Source of the DNA: Myxococcales bacterium
GTDB lineage: Bacteria > Myxococcota_A > UBA9160 > UBA4427
Direction: 5' to 3'
Length of the DNA: 64,000 nucleotides
Assembly (NCBI GenBank): GCA_014240165.1
Contig: JAAZXM010000003.1
Span: 1 to 64,000 of the forward strand
The position numbers and the translations under genes are program-made. Position 1 is the stretch's first letter, and each line of letters opens with the position of its first letter. A model generated the notes under the pieces. It worked only from the letters and a program-made list of their open reading frames with translations. It was not told the DNA's origin and ran no database searches. This document shows, piece by piece, positions 34,491 through 42,661 of this stretch.

Positions 34491-35657
34491 TCAGTAGCTC
34501 CGGGGCAGACCCAGGACGTGCTCGGATACGAAGTTGAGGATCATCTCGTTCGAGATGGGGGCGATTCTCGACATGCGTGATTCGCGCCAATAGCGCTCGA
34601 CATTGCACTCCTTGGCGTACCCCATGCCACCGAAGGTTTGAACCGCTCGGTCACACGCGCGATAGGCGGCTTCGCTTGCACGCAGCTTCGCCATGTTGGC
34701 CAGCGCGCCCACATCGTGGCCTTCGTCGAAGGCCCAGGCGGCCTTCTGCCAGAGAAGCTCGGCTGCTTCGAGCTCCGAGTAGGCATCCGCCAGGGGGTGC
34801 GCGATCGCCTGGTTCATGCCGATGGGTCGGCCAAAGACTTCCCTCTCCCGCGCGTAATGGACGGCCTTGTCCAGAGCCTGCCGGCCAATACCCACTGATT
34901 CCGCCGCCAAGACGATTCGCTCGGGGTTGAGCCCATCGAGCAGACAGCGAAAGCCGTTGCCCACCTCGCCCACGATGTCCGATTCGTCGACGGGAAGGTC
35001 GTGGATGAAGAGTTCGTTGGAGTTCACTGCGTTGCGTCCGCATTTGTCGATGGGGCGGATCTCGACATAATCGGGGTCGAGGTCGATCAAGAAGAGGGTC
35101 ATGCCCTGGAGCGGCTTCTGGCATTCCTCCCTGGGCGTCGTGCGTGTGAGCAAGAGGCATTTGCTGGCCTGCTGGGCCTTCGAGTTCCAGATCTTCTTGC
35201 CGTTCACGATCCAGCGTTCGCCGTCCCGTCGGGCGTGGGTGCGGATGCGGGATGTGTCGGTCCCGGCATCGTCTTCGGTGACCCCAAATGAAACGTGCAA
35301 TTCCCCGCTCGCCGTGGGCGGCAGGTAGCGCTGCTTCAGCTCCTCGGAGCCATGGTGGATGACCGGTCCCATCCCGAAAATGGAGAGGTGCAAGGCTGAC
35401 GCGGCATTCTGAACGCCGGCGCTATGCCCCACGGTGCCCAGGAGAACCGCGGCGTGCATGATTCCCATGCCGGCTCCGCCGTATTCCTCCGGCACCACCA
35501 CGCCGATCCAGCCCTGCTCGGCGAATGCGTTGTAGAAGGCCCAGGGGAACTCGTGCTTTTCGTCGTGCTCCCGCCAATAGTCGTCGTCGAAACCGTCGGC
35601 GAGCCGGCGCGCCTCGTGGCGGATCTGTTCGAGTTCAGGGCTAAGTCCGAAATCCAC
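34491..35657 (-). CDS. acyl-CoA dehydrogenase with relocated catalytic Glu
   Basis: This 388-residue flavoprotein of the acyl-CoA dehydrogenase family oxidises acyl-CoAs to enoyl-CoAs. Family blocks include PEEYGGAGMG (56-65), FGVTEDDAGTDTS (124-136), WIVNGKKIWNS (149-159) and TFGGMGYAKE (341-350). The usual catalytic Glu of the C-terminal YEGTxxIQ motif is missing; that spot reads RIAPISNEM (364-372). Glu247 in LNPERIVLA lies where isovaleryl- and long-chain-acyl-CoA dehydrogenases carry their base, so it is the likely replacement. The start GTG 35657 has no good Shine-Dalgarno and is uncertain. Confidence 0.9.
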   Translation of the reverse strand: MDFGLSPELEQIRHEARRLADGFDDDYWREHDEKHEFPWAFYNAFAEQGWIGVVVPEEYGGAGMGIMHAAVLLGTVGHSAGVQNAASALHLSIFGMGPVIHHGSEELKQRYLPPTASGELHVSFGVTEDDAGTDTSRIRTHARRDGERWIVNGKKIWNSKAQQASKCLLLTRTTPREECQKPLQGMTLFLIDLDPDYVEIRPIDKCGRNAVNSNELFIHDLPVDESDIVGEVGNGFRCLLDGLNPERIVLAAESVGIGRQALDKAVHYAREREVFGRPIGMNQAIAHPLADAYSELEAAELLWQKAAWAFDEGHDVGALANMAKLRASEAAYRACDRAVQTFGGMGYAKECNVERYWRESRMSRIAPISNEMILNFVSEHVLGLPRSY

Positions 35658-35721
35658 CGCTGGAGGATAACGCGAGGGACGGACGTGTCATCGGCTGATC
35701 TTGCCCGGACTTGGCCGTGGG

Positions 35722-35751
35722 GTGACATCCACTAAGCTCTACTTTTATAAT
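35722..35751 (+). promoter_or_regulatory. sigma-70-type promoter before the SDR gene
   Basis: A perfect TATAAT at 35746-35751 is preceded by GTGACA (35722-35727, five of six matches to TTGACA) with an 18-base spacer. This lies about 90 bases before the SDR start at 35841, so it is the best-looking promoter in the window. Pattern match only. Confidence 0.5.
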
Positions 35752-35840
35752 TCACGCACAGAACGTAGGCTATAAGGGGCCGGTTCCAGCGACCGTTTGT
35801 TGACGGATGCAGCGGGTGACCCGGATAAGGAGATGAGTCG

Positions 35841-36605
35841 ATGAAGCCGGTTTGTTTGGTGATGGGAGCGGGCGCAGGGATAGGCGCTACTACCGGCGCG
35901 CGCTTTGCGAAAGAGGGCTACCACGCTGTTCTATGCCGTCGGAGCGATGCGGCTGGTCTGGAGAGCGCGGTGAAAGGCATCGAGAGTGAAGGCGGCTCCG
36001 CGTCGGGCTTTTTGCTCAACGCGATTGAACCGGATGTGATCGAGACGCAAGTCGCCGAGATCGAAAATACGATCGGGCCCATCGAGGTCGTGATTTATAA
36101 TCTGGGAGCGCAGATTGGCGATCGTTCCCTGCAAGATACGAGCTACAAGGCCTTCGAATTGGGCTGGCGAATGGCGACCTTCGGCTTGTTTCGTGTTGCC
36201 TCGACGGTCTGTCCGCTCATGGAGGCAAGGGGTAAAGGCACCCTCATCGTGACGTCAGCAACCGCTGCCGTAAGGGGAAATGGCGGACAGCATTCCCATG
36301 CCGCCGCCATGGGGGGTAGGAGAATGCTCTGCCAGTCTCTCAACGCTGAGTTCTCTTCCAAGGGAATTCATGTGGCTCACGTTCTGATCGACGGGGCGGT
36401 GGATGCGCCGGACACCTTGGGGAAGATGCTGGGTGCCGAGTTGTTTCAGAAAATGCGCGAAACGCGCGGAATGGAAAACGATGGCTTGATCTTGCCCGAG
36501 AAAGTCGCCGAGACCTATCTTCACCTGGCTCAGCAGCACCGATCGACTTGGAGCTTCGAGGTGGATATTCGGTCCTTCTCGGACAGGCCCTGGTGGAACC
36601 ACTAG
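35841..36605 (+). CDS. SDR-family protein without the catalytic Tyr-Lys pair
   Basis: This 254-residue protein has the SDR Rossmann fold: MGAGAGIGATT at 8-18, YNLGA at 86-90 in place of NNAG, and TSATAA at 138-143 with the Ser. Where the active site should have YxxxK, this protein reads HSHAAAMGG (151-159), so Tyr is His153 and Lys is Met157. The C-terminal KGIHVAHVLIDGAVD-like stretch matches an SDR group in which Tyr is often Phe but Lys is kept. Loss of both suggests a non-reductase role, a binding function or altered chemistry. A good AAGGAG precedes ATG 35841 and a strong promoter lies upstream, so the gene looks expressed. Confidence 0.85.
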   Translation: MKPVCLVMGAGAGIGATTGARFAKEGYHAVLCRRSDAAGLESAVKGIESEGGSASGFLLNAIEPDVIETQVAEIENTIGPIEVVIYNLGAQIGDRSLQDTSYKAFELGWRMATFGLFRVASTVCPLMEARGKGTLIVTSATAAVRGNGGQHSHAAAMGGRRMLCQSLNAEFSSKGIHVAHVLIDGAVDAPDTLGKMLGAELFQKMRETRGMENDGLILPEKVAETYLHLAQQHRSTWSFEVDIRSFSDRPWWNH

Positions 36606-36702
36606 CGTCAGGTTCCGCGCACACAGGCGTCGGGGCTGGCTCATCCGGAGCGGGCTGAGGGGGCATGTCCGGCGAGAGAGCAGGAAACCTTGCCCGATGC
36701 CT

Positions 36703-38265
36703 CTAGGGTTCCGGAGTCTCGCGTTGGAAGACCCAGTAGACCCGCTTCCCAGTCGGGGCCTCGAAGGAAAAGCGTTCTTCGAGCGCGAAGCCCATCCCTG
36801 TGAGGGTGTTCCAGAATCGAATGCTCATCTGTTCGTAGTGGGCGATGAATGTGCCGATCTCGTGCTCGGAATCCAGGAGGCGCAGGGTCCTCGAATTCGC
36901 GGGCACGAATGACCAGCGTACGGGATAGTGGGCAACCGCATAGTCAAGGGAGATCTCGAAAGGAGAGACCAGGAGTTTATCCCGGTCGATATCTATTCTT
37001 TCGAGCCGTTCGATCGCCCGGGCGCCGTAGTCTGACGACGTTGCATCGGCCATGTCCAGGGAGATTCGGCCGCTCCAGAGCACGACCAGGGCAGCGATTG
37101 TCCAGGGCAGGAGAACTTTGAATTTGCGAAAGGGCCCTTCGCTAATCCGCTCCCGGGCGTGAACAAACCAGCCAATCAGTACCGGGGAGGCGGCTATCGC
37201 GGCAAGGGGAAAAGTAAAAAGAGTCGACCGCACGCCGCGATAGTAATTCCAGTCGTAGAGTGTGAACAGCATCCCGAAAACCGTGATCACCAGAAGTGCA
37301 GTTCCGATCGCCAGCTTGCGCTTGGCATTGAGAAGGCCGATTGCCGTCAGGGCGATCAGCCATAGAACGGGCTCCACAGCCTGCCAGCGCTCCGTCACAC
37401 TGTTCCCGATGATTTGGAAGTTGCGAATTACGTTCCAGAAAATCTTGGAGGTCCACTCCCATGCCGAGGGAGCGAGCGGTGGGGGAAAAGCGTTGGCGTA
37501 GTTGAACTGGCCCACGAGAGGCCAGGTCAGGGGCAGGGATCCCTTTCCCGAAGCGATTTGAATCGCCATCACCAGGGATAAGGTGCAGAGAGAGCCAAGG
37601 ACGGCGATGGCAGCATTTGCCCAAGGTCGGAAGCGCCCCTCCTGGATCGAGAGCAGCGCCATGGGGATGACGAGCAGCGCGCCTGTTTCCCGGATCAGGA
37701 AAGGGGGGATCAGTAGAAAAGGAATCCAGAGTGCACGGGAGCGCACCGGGAGATGGGCAAATACGCAAAAGGACAAGACGCAACACGCAATGAAAAGCAT
37801 TTGGGGCATGGCCGTGAAGGCAAAGAGGCCGTTCATCGGGAGCGCAATGAAAATGGCCGCTGCCAATCCGCCCGAGGGTGCGCCAAAGAAACGACGCCCA
37901 ATCAGGAAAATGCCCACAGCGGCAATGATGAAGGAGAGCAGGGCGGGGGCTCTCCAAACCATGGGGCCGTCGCCGAATAATTGATAGGCGGTAGCCAGGG
38001 CGTAGTAGGTACCCGGCATGTAGAGGCGCCAATTGGGCTCTTCCACATAGGCGGGGTAGACGAGGTGGCTGCGGAGTTCCCCGGTATCCGCCAGCCAGCG
38101 GGCGGTGGTGATGTAGCCCGCCTGGTCGTTGAAGCCGAAGCCGTGGCCTTCGACCAGGAGTTGATCCGTCGTGTAGATGGTCGACAAAGCGCACAATACA
38201 GTCAGCGCGCAGAGTGCTACGCAAATCGAGCCGAGGAGACCCTCTTGGGCGGATGGTTCTCTCAT
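36703..38265 (-). CDS. polytopic GT-C-type glycosyltransferase
   Basis: This 520-residue membrane protein has about eleven hydrophobic helices. The first extracytoplasmic loop contains acidic residues and WRLYMPGTYYALATAY, as in ArnT/PMT-like GT-C enzymes that use lipid-phosphate sugar donors. A soluble C-terminal domain (about 410-520) follows. Its Shine-Dalgarno, GGAGGA, is built from the last sense codons of the sulfatase-like gene upstream, only 9 bases separating the two genes, so they form an operon. It may attach a sugar to a lipid, protein or polymer in the periplasm; donor and acceptor are unknown. Confidence 0.75.
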   Translation of the reverse strand: MREPSAQEGLLGSICVALCALTVLCALSTIYTTDQLLVEGHGFGFNDQAGYITTARWLADTGELRSHLVYPAYVEEPNWRLYMPGTYYALATAYQLFGDGPMVWRAPALLSFIIAAVGIFLIGRRFFGAPSGGLAAAIFIALPMNGLFAFTAMPQMLFIACCVLSFCVFAHLPVRSRALWIPFLLIPPFLIRETGALLVIPMALLSIQEGRFRPWANAAIAVLGSLCTLSLVMAIQIASGKGSLPLTWPLVGQFNYANAFPPPLAPSAWEWTSKIFWNVIRNFQIIGNSVTERWQAVEPVLWLIALTAIGLLNAKRKLAIGTALLVITVFGMLFTLYDWNYYRGVRSTLFTFPLAAIAASPVLIGWFVHARERISEGPFRKFKVLLPWTIAALVVLWSGRISLDMADATSSDYGARAIERLERIDIDRDKLLVSPFEISLDYAVAHYPVRWSFVPANSRTLRLLDSEHEIGTFIAHYEQMSIRFWNTLTGMGFALEERFSFEAPTGKRVYWVFQRETPEP

Positions 38266-38274
38266 GGTCAGCGA

Positions 38275-39768
38275 CTAGTCCTCCCACTCGGGGGGGTCGT
38301 CGACACTCAGGTAGCCCAGCGCCCCTAATGCCTCGCGGCTTTCGGGATCGATCTCGTCAAGTGTGTTCGCATGCTCTTGGCGCACGCCGCTTCTCTTCGC
38401 AACGACCGCGCGAAGGGTAGCGAGTACCGATGGGTCGACCGCGTCGACGGCGAGGGGTTGCTGTTCGTCGGGATCATTGAGGATGTCAAAGATCTCCTCA
38501 CGTACCAGTTCGCCTTCGCTTGTCGTGCTCTGGATCAACTTGTAGCGAGGGCCTACGGCAGCCTTGAGGGCCACTTCGTATCTATCCAATTGCTTGCTTG
38601 ACCGAATCCTTTCGAATACGTCGAGCGAAATCTTCGGATATGCCAAGGACGCCTCGAGCACTCGATGCTCGGGCAAGGGCTGGCGTAGATCCACGCCGGA
38701 GGCGTGCTCGGATGGTGTGATGCCCGCCGCTCCAAGCGCAGTTGTGTAGATGTCTCCGATTTGTACAAGCGTCTTTTCGACGGATCCGGGCGAAAAGCCG
38801 GGCCCGCGTGCAAGGAGAGGAATGCGCAGGTTGCTGTCGTAGAGGTTGAAAAAGTGACCAACATGACCGTGATCCCCCAGGTTCTCTCCGTGATCGGAGA
38901 GGATGAAGACAAGGGTATTGTCGGGGTCACTCTGTTCATCTACGGCTGAGACGATGGCGTTCGTAATCGCGTCTGTAAGTTTGAGCGTTCCGTCGTACAT
39001 CGAGGCGAGCGTCTGCCATTCGTCGGGCGAGAGAGGGTCTTTTCTGAAGTAGTGGCGAAGAAGAAGACGCATTGTATTCGCAGCCGGGTAGTAGTCCCGA
39101 ATCGCTTCGAAGCGGGCCTGGCGCGAGGGCAGAAAATCGCGAGCCGAGTCCCAATCGGGCAAGTAGGGCAGATGGGGATCAACGAGGTTGACGAAGAGAA
39201 AATAGGGGCGCGACTCGTCTCGGTCCTCATCGAGCCAACGCAGAACTTGCCGAGCAACGTAATGTGTCTCGGGTGGTCGCGAGACGCCTTCTCGGTCCGA
39301 GGCGAGGCTCAGGATATGCTTCGGATAGATTCCCTTGTTGAGGTTCTCGTAATGTTCGAAGCCGCGATGAAGGCCGGAAAGCTCGCTTACCCACATATTC
39401 GCGCTGAAAGCGGCGGTCTGATAGCCGGCGTCATCGAGCTGTTCCGCGAGGAGCGGAAGCGCGCTGTTGACCGAAGGAAGCAGTTGGGTAGCTCCGTGGA
39501 CTTCGGGCCCTGCTCCGGTAAAGAGCGATGCGTGGGCAGGGAGTGTCCAACTCGAAGACGAGTAGGCACGATCGAAGCGCGTGCCCTCGGCGGCGAAGGA
39601 CTCGAGGAAAGGGGAGGTCGGGTTGGGGCTTCCATAGACCGACAAGCGATCCGGCCTCACGGTGTCCTGGACAAGAATCACGATATTGGGCCCGGTGGGC
39701 GCCTTGCCGCAGGCGAGTGAGCCGAAGAGGAGGACCAGCGCCCCAATCCAGACAAGGTTCTTCAGCAC
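38275..39768 (-). CDS. sulfatase-like lipoprotein with Thr nucleophile (second copy)
   Basis: This 497-residue member of the alkaline-phosphatase superfamily has a lipobox SLAC with Cys20. The metal motif is LVQDTVRPDRLSVYG with Asp35. The nucleophile loop WTLPAHASLFTG puts Thr75 where sulfatases have Cys or Ser. The C-terminal metal motif is ILSDHGENLGDHGHVGH. Like the 23992-25449 protein it therefore cannot carry formylglycine and is more likely a phosphodiesterase or phosphotransferase. GTG 39768, six bases from AGGAAG, is preferred to the ATG at 39861 because it gives a clean signal peptide. It is cotranscribed with the GT-C glycosyltransferase, which suggests joint modification of a surface glycan. 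Confidence 0.83.
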   Translation of the reverse strand: MLKNLVWIGALVLLFGSLACGKAPTGPNIVILVQDTVRPDRLSVYGSPNPTSPFLESFAAEGTRFDRAYSSSSWTLPAHASLFTGAGPEVHGATQLLPSVNSALPLLAEQLDDAGYQTAAFSANMWVSELSGLHRGFEHYENLNKGIYPKHILSLASDREGVSRPPETHYVARQVLRWLDEDRDESRPYFLFVNLVDPHLPYLPDWDSARDFLPSRQARFEAIRDYYPAANTMRLLLRHYFRKDPLSPDEWQTLASMYDGTLKLTDAITNAIVSAVDEQSDPDNTLVFILSDHGENLGDHGHVGHFFNLYDSNLRIPLLARGPGFSPGSVEKTLVQIGDIYTTALGAAGITPSEHASGVDLRQPLPEHRVLEASLAYPKISLDVFERIRSSKQLDRYEVALKAAVGPRYKLIQSTTSEGELVREEIFDILNDPDEQQPLAVDAVDPSVLATLRAVVAKRSGVRQEHANTLDEIDPESREALGALGYLSVDDPPEWED

Positions 39769-40092
39769 CTGAGGCTTCCTTGGATGCGAAGAGCGCCTGT
39801 TCTCTACCGCGCGTGGTTGCCGCCGAAAGCGAAGAGGGGCCGGAAGCGGGTTCAGGCTCAACCGTTCTTCTCCTCGATTTCACGGGGGGCTACGGGACGT
39901 TCCTGCTTCGGGTGGATGTTGTCGTAAAACGGGCCAGACGACCACCTCCGGCCGCGAAGTTCTGGTCGATGTAATCGGCGTTGGATGAGAATGAGTATCG
40001 AATTCGGGGCCAGATGTTCGGGCCTGGGGCTTCGCGGCGCGTGGCACCCGATGGATTGATGATCCGAGGGACAAAAAGGGTACAGTGCCTGG
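39769..40092. other. divergent promoter region
   Basis: This 324-bp spacer separates the sulfatase-like operon from the sterol-desaturase-family gene. On the minus strand a frame ends at 39858 with the plausible-looking tail FYDNIHPKQERPVAPREIEEK, but upstream residues and start are not convincing. I leave it unannotated; it might be the end of a decayed gene. Confidence 0.35.
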
Positions 40093-40992
40093 GTGGCAAG
40101 ATTTTTCGAAAACCTGATCGCGCGGGGTACGTTTCCCCTGGCCATAGTCGGCTGCATCGCAGCCGCTATAGTGCAAATGCGGGCCGGAGTTGCGGTCGAG
40201 GTCGCGACTTCGACGACGATTCTTGGGGCGTACGTATTCCTGGCCGCCCTCGAGCGATTTTTCCCTCTGCACCCGGAATGGTCCATATCCCACGGCGATG
40301 GTCGCGCGGATCTGGGGCTGGGTATTACCAATGCTGCCCTCACTTTTGCCGTGCAGCCCGTGCTTCTGGGTCTTGGCGCGGGCCTAGCGGGATGGCTCGC
40401 CGTAAATTTCGGCGGGTCGCTCTGGCCCAATTCATGGCCCCTTGCACTGCAACTGATTCCGGCCCTGCTGCTGGCGGAACTCTTCGAGTACACATGCCAC
40501 CGCGCGATGCACGAAGTGCCCTGGCTTTGGCGGATCCACGCTCCTCATCACAGCGCGACTCGGCTTTATTGGTTCAATGCTCTTCGTTTCCACCCGCTGG
40601 ATACTCTTCTGGTGGGACCGGGCAAGCTGATCCCCCTGGTGGCGCTTGGCGCGGGTGAGCAATTGCTCGCTCTGGTCATCGTATTTGCAGCGGTACACGG
40701 TTCGTGTCAGCACGCCAATATTCCGTGCCGAATCGGTCCATTGAATTGGGTATTCAGCATGGCGGAATTGCATCGCTGGCATCACTCCCCCATCGCCGCG
40801 GAGGCCAACCACAACTATGGGGGCAACTTGATTGTTTGGGATATCGTCTTCGGTACCCGGTGGCTGCCCGAGGGCCGCGAACCGCCGGTTCGGACGGGGA
40901 TAGAAGAGTTGCCGAGTTTTCCCCGAACCTATCGCGCGCTGATGGGCGCTCCGTTTCGCTGGCGGGAAATTCTGCGAGAAGGTGGCCGATAG
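40093..40992 (+). CDS. sterol desaturase / fatty acid hydroxylase family membrane enzyme
   Basis: This 299-residue polytopic di-iron enzyme has several N-terminal membrane helices followed by the histidine clusters HRAMHE (about 137-142), RIHAPHHSA, HGSCQHANI and HRWHHS. These eight-plus His residues match the FA_hydroxylase family, which includes C4- and C5-sterol oxidases, carotene hydroxylases and alkylglycerol monooxygenase. The family's substrates are membrane lipids; which one is used here is open. The start is GTG 40093. The stop codon TAG lies inside the first unit of a 14-bp tandem repeat. Confidence 0.87.
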   Translation: MARFFENLIARGTFPLAIVGCIAAAIVQMRAGVAVEVATSTTILGAYVFLAALERFFPLHPEWSISHGDGRADLGLGITNAALTFAVQPVLLGLGAGLAGWLAVNFGGSLWPNSWPLALQLIPALLLAELFEYTCHRAMHEVPWLWRIHAPHHSATRLYWFNALRFHPLDTLLVGPGKLIPLVALGAGEQLLALVIVFAAVHGSCQHANIPCRIGPLNWVFSMAELHRWHHSPIAAEANHNYGGNLIVWDIVFGTRWLPEGREPPVRTGIEELPSFPRTYRALMGAPFRWREILREGGR

Positions 40993-41054
40993 AAGTTGGC
41001 CGATAGAACTTTGCCGATAGAACTTTGCCGATAGAACTTTGCCGATAGAACTTG
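40985..41054 (+). repeat. five tandem 14-bp units GCCGATAGAACTTT
   Basis: Units start at 40985, 40999, 41013, 41027 and 41041. The middle three are identical; the first (GAAGTTG end) and last (CTTG end) vary at the edges. Each contains TAG, and because 14 is not a multiple of 3, consecutive copies place a stop in all three frames. The first unit supplies the stop of the upstream gene. It looks like replication slippage at a gene end. Confidence 0.95.
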
Positions 41055-41151
41055 GGGATTTATGAGGTGGGCCCAGCGGTCGACTCAGGCTTGAATTGGG
41101 TCTGGTCTGGCAGGGGGCAGGGTCGGCGAACGGGAAAAAGGGGAAAGAGAA

Positions 41152-41472
41152 ATGGGCTGGGGTTTCTTGCTTATCGCGGTGGTCTTGGAGGTCGCGTGGG
41201 CTTCCACGATGAAATGGACAGATGGGTATACGCGCCCTGGCCCGACTGCAGTGAACTTCCTTCTCAGTACCGCCAACCTCGTCGTGTTGGCTCAGGCCAT
41301 GAAGGTTCTGCCTACCGCGTTGGCGTATTCCGTTTGGACGGGGTTGGGCGCTGTGGGCGTTGCGTTGGTCGCCTTCTGGTTTCAGGGCGAGCCTTTTGGC
41401 GCAGCCAAAGCGGCCTGTATTGGAATGATTGCCCTCGGTGTGATTGGGCTGAAGGGATTGAGCCCGGCTTGA
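41152..41472 (+). CDS. small multidrug resistance transporter, Gdx/SugE-like
   Basis: This 106-residue four-helix transporter has the essential membrane Glu13 in helix 1 (LEVAWASTMKW), a DGYTRPGP loop, LPTALAYSVWTGLGAVG in helix 3 and GEP before helix 4. This matches the guanidinium-export (Gdx, formerly SugE) branch better than the EmrE/QacE multidrug branch, since Gdx proteins read WAVGLKYSDGFTR at the same place. Only one gene is present, consistent with a dual-topology homodimer. The 97-base leader after the tandem repeat shows no convincing guanidine riboswitch. The substrate assignment is therefore moderate. Confidence 0.8.
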   Translation: MGWGFLLIAVVLEVAWASTMKWTDGYTRPGPTAVNFLLSTANLVVLAQAMKVLPTALAYSVWTGLGAVGVALVAFWFQGEPFGAAKAACIGMIALGVIGLKGLSPA

Positions 41473-41555
41473 TGGGGAAGGGCTAGCTGGCTACTGAAGC
41501 GCGTGTGCCTTGTCGGGCCGAGAGCGAGGGCGCGCTGACACAAAGGAAGGTTGAG

Positions 41556-42584
41556 ATGGAGATTGCGAGCGGCGGGCCCGAGAAAGGCGCTGCGCCTCTG
41601 AGGCTGATCGGTATCGAAATGTCACCCTACTCGCTCAAGGTGCGTAGTTATCTTCGCTACAAGCGAATTCCCTTCGAATGGATCGGCCGGAATAGAAGAA
41701 CCGAGGCGCTATTTCAAAAACATGCCCGGGTGCAATTGATCCCCCTTGTCCTTTTTTCGGATACCGACTCGATGCAGGATTCCACGCCGATCATCGAACG
41801 ACTCGAAGCAGAGTACCCTGAGCCCAGTATTCACCCCCCGGTGCCAGCTGCGCGCTTTGTTTCCGCGTTGCTCGAAGAGTTCGGAGACGAATGGTGCAAC
41901 AAGCTCATGTTCCAATACCGTTGGGGGCCGAAGGAGGACGCCCGGTCCGCAGCGCGTCGAATTTCCGCCCTGATGATGCCTGCTTTCCCGATGAATATAT
42001 TGCGGCCCTTGATTGTTCCGTTCATGATCCGGCGCATGGTGCCGCGAATGGCATTTGCCGGGGCGAATTCCACGAATGCGCCGCATCTCGAGCGTTCCTG
42101 GGTTCGGACGGTTGAGCTCCTTGAGGCGCATTTGGAGAAGCGACTCTATCTTTTTGGCGGTCGGCCGGCGTTTGCCGATTTCGGTATTTGGGGAAATCTG
42201 AACCAGGCGTACTCGGACCCTTCATGTGGTCGGCATTTGCGCCATAACGCGCCAGCCGTCATACGCTGGATCGAGCGGATGGATTCTCCTTCCCTTGAAG
42301 GCCCCTTCGAGTCGATCAACGCATTGGCACCGACGCTATGCCCGCTCCTGGAGGAGCAGGTGGCGGGCCGTTTCCTGCCCTGGACGGAGGCGAACGCCAA
42401 GGCGTTGGAGGCGGGCGAAAAGGAGACGGCCCTCGAATTCGACGGCCAGCCCTACGTCCAGAAAACATTCAAATACCACGCCTGGTCTTTGGGAGAGTTG
42501 AGGGGGAAATTCGAGGCAATGTCCGGCGACTCAGAGCTGCGCGACTTGCTCGAGCGAACGGGCTGCGCACCTTATTTTTCTTGA
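41556..42584 (+). CDS. glutathione S-transferase-like protein
   Basis: This 342-residue protein has an N-terminal thioredoxin-like GST domain (LRLIGIEMSPYSLKVRSYLRYKRIPFEWI, then IPLVLFSD and DSTPIIERLE, about 15-90) and an all-helical C-terminal domain with LFGGRPAFADFGIWGNL. The SPYSLKVR segment occupies the glutathione-activating position, with Ser and Tyr available. It is longer than standard GSTs (about 220) by an extra C-terminal helical region of about 100 residues. AAGGAAGG five bases before ATG 41556 fixes the start. Substrate unknown; detoxification or dehalogenation are possibilities. Confidence 0.82.
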   Translation: MEIASGGPEKGAAPLRLIGIEMSPYSLKVRSYLRYKRIPFEWIGRNRRTEALFQKHARVQLIPLVLFSDTDSMQDSTPIIERLEAEYPEPSIHPPVPAARFVSALLEEFGDEWCNKLMFQYRWGPKEDARSAARRISALMMPAFPMNILRPLIVPFMIRRMVPRMAFAGANSTNAPHLERSWVRTVELLEAHLEKRLYLFGGRPAFADFGIWGNLNQAYSDPSCGRHLRHNAPAVIRWIERMDSPSLEGPFESINALAPTLCPLLEEQVAGRFLPWTEANAKALEAGEKETALEFDGQPYVQKTFKYHAWSLGELRGKFEAMSGDSELRDLLERTGCAPYFS

Positions 42585-42661
42585 CGTACGGGGACAGGCG
42601 CTTCTCTGGTTTCTGAGTCGAGGTTGGCTGCCTTGCGAGATTTCGACTGCGCCGCGCGCGA

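Noticed and set aside
39858..40092. Small minus-strand gene ending FYDNIHPKQERPVAPREIEEK
   Set aside because: The tail looks protein-like, but no start codon with Shine-Dalgarno or domain could be found; left as unannotated spacer.
40985..41054. Possible CRISPR-like array
   Set aside because: Repeat units are 14 bp and directly adjacent, with no spacers and no cas genes; a simple tandem repeat.
41055..41151. Guanidine riboswitch before the Gdx-like gene
   Set aside because: The leader lacks the two ACGR-loop hairpins of the class II type and is too short for class I.
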